A DNA stretch of 64,000 bases from Nectonema munidae. Taxonomy: Eukaryota > Nematomorpha > Nectonematoida > Nectonematidae. Every line of letters starts with the position of its first letter. The first letter of the stretch is position 1. A model generated the notes under the pieces. That model saw only the letters and a program-made list of their open reading frames with translations. It searched no databases and was not told where the DNA came from. The stretch lies in NCBI GenBank assembly GCA_030549495.1, contig JAUIRK010000987.1, positions 806,001-870,000 on the forward strand, in the 5' to 3' direction. Shown piece after piece: positions 1 through 12,039 of the stretch. The position numbers and the translations under genes were made by a program.

Positions 1-545
1 TTTAATTTTTTCATTCAAATTCAAAATTAAACTTTTTTCACAAAATTTTGGAAAGTTTTTTTTTTTGTGGGTATAACTTGGTTTTTATTTTTTTTTTTTT
101 TTTAAAAATTTAAAAATTTATTCTTTTTTGGAAAAAACTTTTTTTTTTTTAAATTTTTTTTCATAATTTTTTTTTTTTTTGGAAAATATATAAAAATTTT
201 TTTTAATAAAAAAAATATTTTATAAAAAAAAACTTCATTTTTTTTTTAAAAAATATTTTTTTTTTATTAATGAGAGTGCTTATTTTTTTTTTTTTTGAAA
301 ATAAAAAAAAAAATATATATATGTGGGAAAAAACTATTTTTTTTTTTTTTAATCTTTTTTTAAAAAAATTTATTAAATATTTTAATTAAAAAAAAAAATA
401 AAAAACAAAAAAAAAAAAAAAATTTATTAAATAATTTTTTTTTTTTTAATTTTTAAAAATGGAAAAAAAAGAAAAAAATTATTGGTGTTTTTTTTTAAAA
501 TTTTTCTTAAAAAAAAAAAAAAAAATTTAAAAAAAAAAAAAACAC
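1..545. repeat. A/T homopolymer-rich low-complexity tract
   Basis: Runs of A and T broken by a few G or C bases cover nearly the whole stretch. No gene or transposon end is recognisable. Such noise at a window edge could be real AT-rich satellite-like DNA or poor consensus sequence next to an assembly gap. The sequence alone does not decide between them. Confidence 0.8.
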
Positions 546-554
546 ACTATTACA

Positions 555-2348
555 ACAAAACAAATATTTCATTTATAGATCATTTTTGCATTTGGATTTG
601 AAAATACTTATAAGTGTGAAACAAATTTGCGGTTTATTTCTAAAATCTGTCTTCGAGAACATTCATTCAATTTTTACATGAAATATACACAAATTTTTAT
701 AACAAATCAACAATTCCAATTATAGATTGTTTTTGGATTTAGAATTTGAAAATACTTGTAAGCGTGAATCAAATTTGCAAATCAGGTGTTTTACTCATAT
801 GTACGCATTTTCAAGTAGGCTGAATCCAACAGTGATGTTTATTTTTTTATAAAAATTAGTCATATCTGTCAAAAAATGGTTGACATATGAGGTGACATCA
901 ACTGAAATAAAAGACCACAATATCTCGAAACAAGCTGAATCGGTCAATTTAAATAAGTTTCGTGTTTGACCATTTTGAGAAAGTTTTATACTTATAATCA
1001 AACAATATACAAATGAAGGAAGATGATAAAGTTGAAACATAATTTATTTATAATAAAAATTTGGTCGTTTTTTATGTCTGATCCTAAAATGAAAAATATT
1101 TTCACCTCAACATGAGTTTTCTGCATAAAATTTGCTATTTTATTTAATAATTACTCTCAGTATTTTAAAAAAAGTGAATGATCTTTATTAAAAAATGTCA
1201 AGGATAATAAAAATAGTTTAAAAAAAAGAGAAAAACTTTATTTTCAATATATTTGTTACATTGGCAAAACTTCGATGGCATTTTCTGAAGAAGAGGGAGC
1301 CAACTTTATATATACAAATGTAAGAAAGTTTGAGAAGTTATAACTTCATTCCTCCGAAATAGAAACTTAAATTTTGCATATCTGTATGCACATATAAATG
1401 GAATATTCAAAGTTTGAAAAATTTCGAAAAAATTATATATAATATTTAAAAAACATGATGTAATCATGCAAACTCTAGTTGAAATATAATTCACGGCCTA
1501 ATTTTCATTCTATAGTCTAAAAATGGAAGAAAAAAAATTTGAACATAAATATATGAATAAATTTTATATAGTATAATGATGCGTATCAAAATTAATATTC
1601 GTGGCTCATTGGAAATTTTGATACTGAAAAAAATTGTTTTATAGATTCCAAATAAAACCTAAACTTCAGAGAAATAAATTCATTTGTGAAACTAAAAATT
1701 TGAATATAGTCTGGCGAATAGCATGAAAACAATTCGTTCAAAAATCCGTACAATTTATCTGACCGCAAACATACCACACTTTTAAAAAAGTCACAAATTA
1801 ATCAAAAATGGTTAAAAAAAACTTTTTATAACTACTTAAATAAAGAGTTAATTTTTTCAATTGGGCTGTCATATGTAAATCAATTTTTGACAAGCTTTGA
1901 TTGATTTTAAAAAAATAAACGTGACCATTGTATTCAGCATACATGAAAACGGGTGTATATAAATAGAAAACTTTGTATAACCATTTAAACTAAAAGGTTC
2001 TTTTTTAAGTTGAGCTGTCATATATCAATCAATTTTATATAGGTTTGAATGATTTTAAAAAAAAATAAACGTGGCCATCGTATTCAGCATACATGAAAAC
2101 GGGTGTGTATAAATAGAAAACTTTGTTCATTTTTAAAAAAATAAACGTGACCATCGTGTTCAGCACACTTGAAAATGGGAGCTGTCAAATATCAATTACT
2201 TTTTGACATGTTTGATTGATTGATTGATTTTTATGAAAAATAAATGTCACGATCAGATTTGCAATCATTCAAGAAACCCCGAGGGGGGGGGGGGTAAAAT
2301 AGCCCGCCTCGTCATTAAGGAAATGAAAATAGGCCGACACTAATAGGG
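555..2348 (+). mobile_element. Right part of a TTAA-flanked non-autonomous element (copy 1)
   Basis: The right end reads CACTAATAGGG followed by TTAA (2349-2352), the same end as copy 2 at 5980. Inside are about two units of tandem array A (555-790), a unit of array B in inverted orientation (about 795-900), and three forward units of array B (1860-2270). A G-run precedes the end at 2283-2295. The left end is not visible. TTAA plus a terminus beginning CCC is the piggyBac pattern; this assignment is inference because no transposase is present. The reversed B unit shows that this copy is rearranged relative to copies 2 and 3. Confidence 0.7.
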
Positions 2349-2352
2349 TTAA

Positions 2353-2402
2353 AAACTTTCAACGCCCCTTGGGGGCGCTGGCGCCCATTTTGGGAAACGC
2401 TG
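2353..2402 (-). mobile_element. hAT-like transposon end, disrupted by copy 1
   Basis: Read on the minus strand, the stretch starts CAGCGTTTCCCAAAATGGG and continues into a GC-rich palindromic block. This resembles hAT termini. It stops at the TTAA where copy 1 of the TTAA element begins, so copy 1 appears to have landed inside this older element. The other hAT end is not visible. Confidence 0.4.
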
Positions 2403-2559
2403 CCATAGATAACAATCCTAAATATTTTACATATTCGACGCACAAAGATTTTATTTTGCGCTCTATCCCTTCTAATTCTTGACATCGTATAATTTTTTTT
2501 ATAAATTTTGCAATTTGCCATACATATGTTTTACTTTTTTTTCTTTGAATTATTCCAAT

Positions 2560-2775
2560 GAATGAAAATCAAATTAAGAGTGCTCTTGGTCTAAGATTCA
2601 CCCGTCCAGATAAGAAAGATTTTTCTTCCCCTGGATGCAAAACCCACTAAAAAAATTAAATTATAAAAAGTTTCCAGTAAATTTTAAATCCAGTAAAATA
2701 GGTATTTGATGTCCAAGTAAAATAGGTTTGAGCCAACATTAGGTCCAGCCAAAAAACTGGGGGGGGGGGGGGGCA

Positions 2776-2814
<39 letters not shown>

Positions 2815-2829
2815 TTAAAACCGCCACTG
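2560..2829 (-). mobile_element. hAT-like terminus with long G and C runs
   Basis: On the minus strand the end reads CAGTGGCGG (ending at 2829 in plus coordinates), a typical hAT-type terminus. It is followed by a 37-base C run (2778-2814) and a 15-base G run (2759-2773) around a central CATG, which makes a large G/C palindrome. I found no matching second end, so only the right boundary is supported. Homopolymer lengths of this size are often wrong in assemblies. Confidence 0.45.
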
Positions 2830-2837
2830 ATTATGAC

Positions 2838-3973
2838 GCTGTAACATTTGTTTATTTAAAAGTTCTTGCCCAAGTTCCTTTATAAAAAATCGCCTCTTAA
2901 AGTTTATTTCCTTGAAAAATACTTTTATTTTGGATTTTTTCTAGAACTAGTGAATTATGAAAAAATCATGCCATTGGATATCTATAAATTGATCTCTCAC
3001 CGACATAGCATTTTACTTTATATTTACAGAATATTAACACCAAGCTTTGTTTGGTTATAAATATAGAAATTACCCCAGGCTTGCCTAAAGTCCGAGTTTC
3101 TTCACTACAAAAAGATGATAAAAAGGAAACATTTATACTTTTTTTGGCTATATATATGATAGCAAAGTAAATTCTTTCTAAAAAGCAATTTTTGAAAACT
3201 TACTTTTCTGCTATCATTTCTTTCGAAGATTGGGGTATATCTTTTCTTGTTTTAAATCGTCCCAACATAAGTCAGTTTATTCAACTAAATTAAGGGAAGA
3301 AAACCAAGTGTCTGCTGTTATGTTCATCCCTTTGAAAGGTTATATTTCCAAAAGTTTTAAGCAAAATTTACATCAATCAATTTCAACTCTTTCTTTTTTC
3401 TTTCATAGAGTCTTTTGAATCACACCCCCAGAAAAACTTGATTCCATATTTATCTGGTTTAGACTTCTACCTTTGAATCTCTTCATTTGTTTATCAATAG
3501 TCAAAATGCTTTCTGGTTTACCAAATTTAGAAAGTATTCCTAAGTTTCTGAAAACGCTCAAAAATATTTGGTTTTCGTAATGTATAAGTTACATCGTATC
3601 CAAATAAAAAAATAGGATTATTATAAAACTTATTGAAATTTTAAAGAAAAAAATCGAAACGTAGTCAAAAAGATTTGTTTTCCTTTTTAGTACAATCATT
3701 GCGTATTATAATATTATGTTTTTTATTTTTAAATAATATTATCAAACTCAATACGAAAATAAGAAATTCATGAAAAATTAGATAAAAAAACATCTTTTTA
3801 AGATTTGTTCAAAGAAATTATTAATTTCAAAATGCAAAACACTTTGAAAAATTTGTTTTCTCTTGTATATAGATCATTTATTTAAGTCAGAAGTTTTTCT
3901 TTAAAAGAGGTTTCTGACTGTTTCACCAAAAAAACAATCTGTCTCCACTTTTTCCTCTCAAAAGTATCTTTCA
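2838..3973. other. No identifiable gene; possible degraded LINE sequence
   Basis: There are short open stretches at 2866-3060 and 3230-3418, but neither gives a recognisable protein. The part next to 3973 lies across the copy 2 insertion from the RTE-like fragment at 5985-6300 and should be its continuation. I could not align it convincingly. Confidence 0.4.
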
Positions 3974-3977
3974 CAAC

Positions 3978-5980
3978 CCTATTAGTGCTACGCCCCCCTT
4001 CACTAAAAAAATTAATTGTAGAAACTGTCAATTTATGCCTAATGTCTACAGAAATATTTTTGAAATTTAAATAAAATATGTGTTTTTATGCCAATTCGAA
4101 GATGCTGGTTTCATTTTTGGACTCAGGTTTGGCATTTATGGTTTTAAAATATCTGAAAGCTTGAATAAAATTTGCGATTTATTTCTAGATACTGTTTTCA
4201 AAAATATTTTCAAAAAAATAAAATATCTGTTTTATACCAAACCGACTATGCTTATTTTATTTCTGTATTGGATTTTGGATAATACGGTTAAAAAATATCT
4301 CAAAGTGGCAAATGAATTAGTAATGTATGCCTGAAAAACAGTTCTATAAAAATTTAAAAAAAATCGCTGTATATTAGGTATATAGTAAAAATATACTTTT
4401 TTTTTGTATATTTTGGCTTATAATACTTTCTACAATCATCTTGAGTATGAAATATTTATTTAAAAAAAAACAAACGTATTATAAAATCTTCTGAAAATTT
4501 GTATCAGATAAGGAACCAAGTTGAAAACTAATTGAAAAGAGAACATGTGATCAAAACAAATAATTAAAAAAAATATGTATCTTGACTAAATGGAAGATAT
4601 ACCATGTTCTATTGAACTAGGAAGTGGTTTAATTGTATAATATTAGGTGCTTCAAAAAAAGATTTTGACTGTGAAAAAGAAGTTCCTCTTTTACAAATGA
4701 AAAATATTTAAATCTATAGCTTATCATCTAGGATTACAATTAACATTTAGAAGATGGGTAGGAAATCTGAAAATTTAGATAGGTCAGATTTATCAAAAAT
4801 GGCACAGATACAAATATGTGAGAATTTAGTCGCTATCAAGATATTTTTAATTTAAATTGAATTTGTCCATCTTTTTCGTGAGAGATAAAATATTTTAGAT
4901 TAAGAATGTGGACAACTTTTTGTAATTGAACAATGAACATCACGAATGATTCATCAGAAAAAAACCTTTGAAATGAGATTGGTTGACAAATATTTAGGCC
5001 TGATAATAAAGTACACGATACTGATAAAAAAAGCCCAAAATCATCAAGAAGATTCTTTAATCAGAATGCTTTGAGAGAGGAAAAATCTTTTCAAAAGCAA
5101 TCCTTAAAAAAGTTTTTTCGAACACACATTGAAGAATATAAATTTCTAATGAAAAAAGAGCTACCAAGGAAGGATCATCATAGAATGAATAGCAAAATTA
5201 CATACTGTAAAGTATAGAAGAAATGACGTAGAAACTACCAACCGAAAACAAATTTGTATCCAAAAAGATGGAGGTCATATCGAGATACATAAGTTACTGA
5301 AAAATGAAATATTTTGAGTGAATTAAACATATGTTTATATATATTTGACATTGATTTACAGGTTTAATCGATTTTTTGACAGGTTTTATTGATTTCATAA
5401 AAAATGAACCTCGCCATTAAATTCTACATACTTGAAATATATAAAAAAACTTTTTATAGGAATAAAAATTTTAATTTTGACATGGGCTGTCATATTTAAA
5501 TTATTTTGTCAGGTTTGACTAATTTTTATAAAAAAAAAGGAATATAACCAGTAAACACAGCCTACTTGAAAATGGGTATATGTGTGTAAAAAACTTTATA
5601 TAATTATTCGGATAAAATGTTTCTTTTTGAGTAAATCAATTTTTTGACAGGTTTTTATTGATTTTCATAAAAAAAAATGAATATCACGACTGAATTCATC
5701 AGGCTTGAAAATGGGTATATATGTGTAAAAAACTTTATATAATTATTTCAATAAAAAGTTCTTTTTTGAGATGAGCTATCAAATATAAATCAATTTTTTG
5801 ACAGGTTTGATTGATTTTGATAAAAAAAATGGACATCACTACTGAATTCAGAATAGTTGAAATATATATGTAACATTAAAAAATATTTATAAAAACTTGT
5901 TAATATCTGAGAAAAAATAGAGGGGACACTTTACGCCCCCCAGCACTTGAGCGAACAAATTTAGCCCAGCACTAATAGGG
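3978..5980 (+). mobile_element. TTAA-flanked non-autonomous element, full length (copy 2)
   Basis: The left end is CCCTATTAGTGCT (3978) and the right end is AGCACTAATAGGG (5980), which are inverted repeats. TTAA follows on the right (5981-5984); the left flank reads ACAA, a decayed TTAA. The order inside is: left end, array A (about 4060-4330), a unique middle (4335-5290) shared with copy 3, array B units of about 150 bp (5330-5880), then a subterminal G/C block. Open frames in array A repeat from unit to unit and are not genes. No transposase is present, so it would depend on a piggyBac-type enzyme encoded elsewhere. Confidence 0.8.
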
Positions 5981-5984
5981 TTAA

Positions 5985-6300
5985 GATTTCGAAATATCTC
6001 TTCTTTTCAGTTAAAGCGTTTCTCACATTTTCATTCCACCACCAAGTTACACGTAGATTAGTTTCTTGTGAACTGAAATATTGAAATCTATAATCTAAAA
6101 AAATCCAAGGCTTTGCTTTATTTCTTCTAACGCCACATGTTTCTCTTGTAGCTTCAAAAGCACACAATTTAAATTTATTCCACAAGTTTATCTCATTGCT
6201 TTCCTCCTAGAGTTTATTTAACTTCTAATTAAACAATCTTTGAGTACATGGGTCTTTCAATTTCCAAGATCAGGAAATTCATATGTGTTTTCCTCAACTT
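5985..6300 (-). pseudogene. RTE-like LINE fragment (endonuclease-RT linker)
   Basis: The minus-strand frame 6185 to 5985 reads ATRETCGVRR and then TWWWNENVRNALTEKKRYFE. This is the conserved region between endonuclease and reverse transcriptase in RTE-type non-LTR elements. Further upstream, to about 6300, related but frame-shifted sequence continues. The frame runs directly into the TTAA at the right end of copy 2, so the LINE was there first and was split by that insertion. Confidence 0.75.
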
Positions 6301-6439
6301 GTTTCTAATGTCAGAATTCATCACAATCAGACTTTGTTGAAGTTTCTCAGGAATAAAGTAAATGAATTAGTTTGCTAATCAATCTTTTGTACAATTAGAT
6401 TTTATATCCCCCATATATATATGAATGAAATTCTTTATG

Positions 6440-6655
6440 GATCCTATCACCTGAGTTTGTGTTGAACAAGTAAATAATGACAAAATCTTATCGACTGGAA
6501 TATGTTATTTTTGTTTCATCTCTGAAAAGAGCTTCAGACATACTCTATTTAACTTTTTCTTTTGTCCACAATAAACTTTTTTTTAATTGAACCTTCGTCA
6601 AAGCTGATTTTTTAGTTGGCAGAGGAGAACCTTTCAATTTTTTCCTGCATTACTT
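6440..6655 (-). pseudogene. Tc1/mariner transposase fragment
   Basis: The minus-strand translation contains SALTKVQLKKSLLWTKEKVK, a stop, and then ALFRDETKITYSS. It resembles the Tc1 family region ending in the first catalytic Asp (FSDE-type motif). Weaker similarity continues past it (NTNSGDRIHKEF). It has at least one in-frame stop and no recognisable ends, so it is a dead scrap. Confidence 0.6.
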
Positions 6656-6659
6656 GTCT

Positions 6660-7410
6660 TGCATACAAATTGGTGGTAGGATGTTTTTAATTTTTTTTAG
6701 ATCAATTCATATAAAACAAATATTTTATATTGATATCACATATTTGCTCATCTTTTAAAAGATTTTCACGATCACTTTCATAAAATTTTTGCGTATTTGA
6801 AAATTATTGGGCGCGATTTTTCCTAAAATTTGAAACTCCAATGTTACCTCCCATCGAAAAATACATGATTTATTAAGGTTTACCAGTTATAAAGTGTAAC
6901 TACCATCAAAATTAGTAAAAAGTTACGTCCAAATTAATTATAGTTATAACTTCTAAATAAATTACTAAAACAGTAAATACCATTTGTAAATAAACTTCAA
7001 TCTCGTATTGTGCAATCTGCGTCTGTCATGGGAGGCCTTACTCATACCATGCAGTGCTCTAGTAAACAATGCAAATCAAATACCTTTGTTTTAGATTTGA
7101 ATTCCTTCAAAAATTTTAATATCACAAATATTTAAGCTAAATGAACATAAAAAAAGTGAGAACAAAATTATATAAATAAAATATCCATCTCATATTCTCC
7201 TCTTTCTTCTTCCGTTCTGGTAATGGTAAATTTATTCTGAAGAAGACCATATCAGTTTAAATTTTATTGTTGGAAGAAATGAAAGTTTTACTGTTTCCTA
7301 CTTATCTAAAAATAATATTTCGCTTACTATTTATCTTTTGGCTTTACTCCCCCAAGAAAAATCAATATATATAATATATAATCTGCTTCGATTATATGAA
7401 AACTCTCAAG
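6660..7410. other. Intergenic, no gene seen
   Basis: AT-rich unique sequence without a convincing open frame, splice-bounded exon or transposon terminus. Confidence 0.5.
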
Positions 7411-7415
7411 CCCAA

Positions 7416-7542
7416 CCGGTTATCAACCACAGTCAAAATAGGTCGACTTTACCAAAATAAAATCGTCTGCGTTTATCAATGCTCTTTGATATCTTCTGCT
7501 TTACATTGGATATCGCTGATTATTATTCTGGTCGATAACGGG
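7416..7542. mobile_element. Short TTAA MITE, copy M1
   Basis: The left arm CCGGTTATCAACCACAG pairs with the right arm CTGGTCGATAACGGG. TTAA follows at 7543-7546, and the left flank CCAA is degenerate. The 127-bp body carries a CGTCTGCGTTTATCA block that reappears inverted in copy M3. No coding capacity. It belongs with the copies at 23668 and 55894. Confidence 0.7.
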
Positions 7543-7549
7543 TTAAAAA

Positions 7550-8180
7550 ATGACCTTGAAAGAAATAGAAAGAAAAGCAACTTCCAATAACTTTAAAATT
7601 TGGGAATGGTTTTCAAAGAGGGAACAAAGTGAGAACGATTTTCAAATCAAGCATAAAATATGTTTAAACGAAGCAGATTTATTGATTTTGAAGGAATTTT
7701 TTGCGTGACTCTTTTTGGCGCGAAACCTTTTTGACGTAGTACAAGTTAGTAGGTAAGGTTTTCGGTTAATAAATTAATTGAATTTTGGTTTCAATTTTAA
7801 TAGTTGAACTGACTGCTCAAAAATCACTATTAAAACATCCTTAAAACATAGAATTCACTTGTAAATTTTAATTTTAGAAAACCGCCTAAGCCCTATTTTT
7901 TTAACATTTTGTAAAATAGTAATTTTTGACGCTAAAATTGAATACCTTATCAGAAAATTATTAGCTGAGGCTTTTATGATATTGGAATTTTGGTTAACTA
8001 ATATTATAGAAAAAGTAATAGATATACTAATATATTTAAAATAATGATTAAAAGAAATAAAAAATTGTTATATTTTATTTTAATGTATATTGTATAATTG
8101 AAACAAGAATTGCTTAAGTTCTTCATTATAAATTATTTCATAATATTTTGTTTGACGCTTATATTCGATTTTGGAAATTG
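7550..8180. other. Intergenic, no gene seen
   Basis: AT-rich sequence with no supported feature. Confidence 0.5.
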
Positions 8181-8182
8181 AT

Positions 8183-9316
8183 CTAATTGTCTGTTAGCAT
8201 GCTTATTCCCCATTTACCCTGGTATCTTTTTTCAATCACTGAAATACGTTTGATCAAATTTTCCTCCATGTTCGTCACTAACTGCTTCGCAGTTTTCTTG
8301 AAAAAATTTTCATTGCGTGAACGCAATAATGCATCTTCAGTGACAAATAACATCTCATTTTCAGTTGCCATCAGGAGAATTTCTACTTTCTTTATTATTA
8401 TTTTTTTTAATTATTTTCTACTTGTTTTATTCTTTCTTATTTCTCAAAATAACTAATTTAAAAGCTTTCCAAATTCATTTTTCTTTTGCATCTAAGTCTA
8501 ATTTAAAGAGTTCATTGTTTACGATATACCTTTACGATCCATTGCCTTCACAAAAAGGATCTTATCCTGCAAAACTAAACATGAATTTTTAACGTTTTTC
8601 CACGTGGATTATAAAATTCTCTTGATGCCCATTCTTTTTTTGTATAAGGTAAACTTTTTGCACGACTGAGCCATTCACACAAAAGCAACAGTACTTTGAA
8701 ACCTAGTTGGCAAACACATTAGGAGAACTACAACTTTCAAATCTCTACATATTTGTCATGTTATATTTTCTAGCATAAGTTTTCACAAGTTTATTTCATT
8801 TATGGCGAATATGCACTTTGAACAGGTAGTTTGTTATTTTCATTCTTTAATTTAGACATTTTGGAAGAATCAATGAATTTCACAAAAAATTCACTTAATT
8901 TTCATTTCTAGCATTTAGCTTGCAACTTCGTTACACACCACTATAATTCCTTTTTTCACAAAAAAAGAACTAATTTTTTGGAGATTTTGAAACAAAGAAA
9001 TTTTGATATCTTGTTTTAGTAAATTCAATATTCTTGAAGTCCAGAACTAATTTACTCTGCTTTGTTTTTAATCAACTGGAAATCTTCCATAAGATTATTT
9101 AATTGATATCAATGGAGGCTTAGTTGAATTTTTAACAGTGAAGTTTTTATCGTTGATTAAACTGTCATTTGATTCTTTATTATTTTCATTATTTAAATCT
9201 GAAAAATATATTTTCAGGAGCTTTGGGATAAGGTAGTTCACCATATGTGCCATTGGGCGAAGAGCTAAAGAAATGTTTGGATAGTGAAACATATATTTTT
9301 TCCTTTGAGATACCAT
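8183..9316 (-). pseudogene. Decayed transposon-type protein of unassigned family
   Basis: Read on the minus strand, pieces of one protein occur in order. They are: KKYMFHYPNISLALRP and an acidic linker (9316-9095); SSFFVKKGIIVVCNEVAS (about 8930); ITWQICRDLKVVVLLM (about 8755); WKNVKNSCLVLQDKI and VKAMDRKG (8610-8530); and ISVIEKRYQGKWGISMLTDN (8244-8183). From memory this order matches a multi-copy protein in arthropod genomes with an ICGDLKV-ALLLG and EKRYQGKW-MLADYCW signature. I cannot name its superfamily. Several stops and frame changes separate the pieces, so it is not functional. No terminal repeats were found. Confidence 0.6.
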
Positions 9317-9319
9317 TTT

Positions 9320-10015
9320 TTAAAGAAGGAACCAAGCAAAAATAACAGTCATCTGTATGGTTTTTTCGCTCTCTCCAAAAATAGGCTTTTAAAATTATTT
9401 TACTAATAGAACCATTTGTGATTCCGAAGTTATTTCACCACAAATATAACAAAAGTTATTGGCTATATTTATGCACACAAGAGAGATAATGTTTAAAAGC
9501 AGATATTTTTAAATTCTAAAGGAAAAGAAAAATTAAGAATTTGGGTACAGATAAAATAAAATGAGCAAATATGAAAAAAATTATTATTATTAGTTTATAT
9601 CTTGTCAAATAACACGTGTGTTAATCACAACACATTTATATCTAGTATAGAGAAAAATGAAAAGTCTTTCAAAATAAAGCTAATAAAATGTTATGAGTGG
9701 TGTTTTCTTGTAAATTAACATTATGTCTACATCAGCTAACTTCTTTCAGGAAGCAAAATTTTTGTTGAACGGTATGAGTTATTATTTCAAAATGAAAAAG
9801 AAGAAATTTATCGAGAAGATTTAGTATGTTATTATTATAGTTGGATTTTTGAAAAATTGGAAAAAACAAGATAAAATAGAAGAAAGAATGTATTTTAACC
9901 ATGTCACAATGAAACACTTTATTTAGTGGTAGCTTGATACCAATGTGGAAGTAAAAGTTTTTTTGCTGTAGAACTTATTTTTACGAATCTGTAATTAAAT
10001 CAAAAATCGTAACTT
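9320..10015. other. Intergenic, no gene seen
   Basis: AT-rich sequence. The open stretch at 9732-9917 on the minus strand is low-complexity and matches nothing I know. Confidence 0.5.
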
Positions 10016-10019
10016 TGCG

Positions 10020-11660
10020 GCTGACAAAGAAATACGTTCTCTCAATCACGTTATACATGGGGTAAATGAATATAGTGAAAATACTTATACACTAATCGAT
10101 GATGAAACTTATATACAAGAATTATTAAATAAGCATCTGCAATTAGAAGATGTTAATGTTAAAGAAATAAGGAGACTTGGTAAAATCACTGACTAAAAAG
10201 TGAAGTCTAGGAGACCCTGGCGAATAATAATAATTTATGAGAGTTTAGAAAAAAGATTTTTATTTTTTTTAGTTTTCCTTACCTCTTCTCAAAAGTGCTC
10301 CTTTGCATTATAAAAGGATTTTTGTTCAAACGACCTGAATACCGAGGAGAAAGTCAAGCTAAATGAATCACAGAAGTTGACAAAAGGTAAAAATGATGAA
10401 AATAAATGTGATGAAGTGGAAAATGGTGGAAATAAGAAGAAATCGAAAAATATTTACTCCATTCAAAAAGTTCGGGAAAAAATATATCCACAAGAGAATA
10501 AGAAAGTATCTAATCATATAAGAAAACTCCCGTGAGAACTCTGAATTAAAAAATTATAAAGCTAATCTCAAAGTACATGGAATTATGTCAAAGGAAAAGA
10601 TCACTAGATTTTCAAACAGTAATCCAAGAAGATGGAAATATTATTGAAAAAAGTTTCTACCTCTCATAAAGAAGAAAGTAATATACCAACCACCTTTGAA
10701 AAGATTAAATGCTTTGAATTATATTAGAAGCTGTAGCCCTTGCATAGGAAGTTGTTAACTTAGACACATCCAAATCTATTGGACTCGATAATTTCTCTCT
10801 GTTATTTTTTAAAAAAAATGGCAAACATTCTGTAAGAATCTTTGACAACCTTATTTAAAAATCAATGAAAGAATGTAAACTTCTTGATGATTGAAAATTG
10901 AGCTGTATAACTCCAGTTTATAAAAAAAGGAGACAGCAAACTGCAATTACAGACCTATTTCCGTGAACTCTGCAGTCTTCAAAGTTTTCGAGTCAATTAT
11001 CAAGGATAAAATTCTTAATCATCTTGTAAATAACAAACTCATATCCACATGCTTTCCTTCCCAAAAAATCGATGGCGTCTAACTTTATCAAATTTTCCAA
11101 TGAAGTAACTCTATCATTGAATCAAAGTTACACTCACTTGGACTTCCAAAAAGGGTTTGCTAGGATCCCTCATAAAAGACTTATTCTAAAACTATAATCT
11201 TCTGCAATTGGATCTTCAAATTGGCAAATTTAATATGGATGCTTTCTTCTCAGGTGGCATGACCCTATCCAAAGTTGAAAAACAGGATGACTTAGAATTG
11301 GTAATATCGATTCAAATAATACACATGTTTCAACTGTTGTGAAAAGGGCATATTCTACGATACATATCTTGAAAAATACTTTCGTATTATCCCATTTTCA
11401 TGCCGCTGCCTATCTTTTCAAGCTTTTGGTAGGACCAAGTCTTGAATATGGAAACGTGATTTATGGTAAGTAATGTGAAGAAAATTGAAAAGTTCAAAAG
11501 AATTTTACTAAAAGTTTGCATGATATGAGAAATGTTCCGTACTCACAGGGAATGAGATTATTAAACTTACTTTCACCTTACTATATAGAATAAAAAGAAA
11601 TGAAACGATCACCATCTTCAACATTATAAAGAAAAATATGATCATAAAAGAATATGTTTT
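10020..11660 (+). pseudogene. CR1-like LINE, 5' part of a split copy
   Basis: The plus strand carries degraded reverse-transcriptase blocks in normal order: LDTSKSIGLDNFSLLFF (about 10760), ITPVYKKGDSKLQLQ (about 10910), YTHLDFQKGFARIPHKRLI (about 11130) and LLVGPSLEYGNVIYGK (about 11430). A block then follows that matches the RGDLI-T-KI region (about 11600). Frameshifts and stops are scattered throughout. The catalytic YADD box region is missing or too decayed to see. The copy is interrupted at the TTAA at 11659-11662 by copy 3 of the TTAA element and resumes near 15895. Confidence 0.75.
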
Positions 11661-12039
11661 AACTCTATTAGTGCTGGGGGGGGGCGTAAAACGCCCCCCT
11701 TCACTAAAAAATTAATTGTAGAAAATTGGCTAAATCATATCCCTTCAAATTTTGTGACTTTTCCTAAAATCGCTAGCTGCATCTTTTGAAACCATTTTCA
11801 TTGTAGTTGAATGAGCCCTTCATGTCCAAAACTGTCAATCAAAATCAAAAATTAAAATTTTTCAGCAAAATTTTGACATTATCTGTACTTAACCTTATAA
11901 CTTAGGATCTATATTATATAATACCCTGAAAATTTATAATTATATACAGTTTGGAACGCATAACACTTTATATATTTAATTTTTTTAATAATTATGGCTA
12001 CTTTTTAGAAAATGTCAACCAAAATTTTGATTGATCAAA

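Noticed and set aside
4080-4334. 84-codon plus-strand frame, and its twin at 13062-13250
   Set aside because: Both arise inside the tandem array of the TTAA element, and the text repeats from unit to unit.
5000-5290. Transposase remnant in the middle of TTAA copies 2 and 3
   Set aside because: Short fragments such as THIEEYKFLMKKELPRKDHH are suggestive, but no piggyBac catalytic motif or conserved order could be found.
8187-8592. Plus-strand frames over the transposon fossil
   Set aside because: They are shadows of the minus-strand protein pieces, which carry the recognisable motifs.
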